A stretch of DNA of 64,000 nucleotides, from NCBI RefSeq assembly GCF_003024525.3, contig NZ_CP035934.2:124001-188000 (forward strand), in the 5' to 3' direction. Both the position numbers and the translations under genes were made by a program. Below the pieces are notes generated by a model that ran no database searches, was not told where the DNA came from, and worked only from the letters and a program-made list of their open reading frames with translations. The DNA is from Acinetobacter cumulans (GTDB lineage Bacteria > Pseudomonadota > Gammaproteobacteria > Pseudomonadales > Moraxellaceae). Positions 63,782-64,000 of the stretch are shown in pieces. Position 1 is the stretch's first letter; every line of letters begins with the position of its first letter.

Positions 63782-64000
63782 TTAAGAAACGTGATAAAGA
63801 CGTTCTTTGGGAAACACCACTTTAAATATTGAACCTTGGTTTTCTTTAGATTCAATTTCGAGGTAGGCCTGATGTTGCATCAGTACGTGTTTTACAATCG
63901 CTAAGCCTAATCCTGTGCCACCACTTTGACGGCTACGTGCACTGTCGACGCGATAGAAACGTTCAGTCAAACGTGGTAAGTGTTTAGGGTCAATCCCGAT
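63782..64000 (-). CDS. sensor histidine kinase, C-terminal part (cut by window edge)
   Basis: The frame is open to base 64000 and reads [21 protein letters not shown], then [14 protein letters not shown], the F and G2 boxes of the ATP-binding domain of a histidine kinase. The [16 protein letters not shown] wording is typical of PhoR, the phosphate sensor, but the sensor half is outside the window. Confidence 0.88.
   Translation of the reverse strand: MGIDPKHLPRLTERFYRVDSARSRQSGGTGLGLAIVKHVLMQHQAYLEIESKENQGSIFKVVFPKERLYHVS

Overview
The window is a stretch of Acinetobacter chromosome. The evidence is the moderate-to-low GC content, the gene order pgi-galE-pgm (the usual 3' flank of the Acinetobacter capsule locus) followed by glmS/glmU, and an IS4-family element whose ends and outward promoter closely resemble ISAba1. 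I cannot fix the species.

Region 1 (1-10.0 kb) is housekeeping: the pgi 3' end, galE, pgm, glmS and glmU (sugar nucleotide and UDP-GlcNAc supply), then the minus-strand run ribBA-ribH-nusB-thiL-pgpA. Region 2 (10.0-15.05 kb) holds a TetR regulator and a small aldehyde/short-chain metabolism cluster: SDR, DsbA/HCCA-isomerase-like protein, aldehyde dehydrogenase and alpha/beta hydrolase.

Region 3 (15.08-48.8 kb) looks like a composite genomic island in a tRNA-Gly(GCC) gene. The 3' part of that tRNA plus flank is repeated exactly (56 bp) at 15077-15132 and 48741-48796, and a third copy of the attachment core lies at 31645-31662. The left sub-element carries an IS4 composite transposon with an oleate hydratase gene and a visible 9-bp target duplication, a fructose PTS operon (fruB-fruK-fruA), a broken hipA, an SNF2-type helicase and a hipBA pair. 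The right sub-element carries another hipBA pair, a second diverged copy of the aldehyde cluster (with a GAF-domain activator and an iron-containing alcohol dehydrogenase), IS5- and ISNCY-type elements, a HigBA/RelE-type toxin-antitoxin pair, a cas-less type I-F-like CRISPR fragment fused to a truncated integrase, an excisionase-like gene, a Cro-like repressor and a cluster of TGGTCAC repeats beside the tRNA.

Region 4 (48.75-64 kb) is again mostly core: two tRNA-Gly genes, BolA, SirB2-like, ParA-like, a lipoprotein, LysE, DedA, DoxX, an OB-fold stress protein and guaA. It then has a McrB/McrC plus cytosine-5 methyltransferase locus (a probable BsuMI/LlaJI-like restriction system), a diguanylate cyclase, pirin, OsmC, a glutathione transferase and the end of a sensor kinase gene.

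The main biological story is recombination: gene conversion between the two aldehyde loci, a chimeric IS, deletions at short repeats in hipA, and stacked insertions at one tRNA site. Locus names and boundaries rest on reading the sequence; no database search was made.
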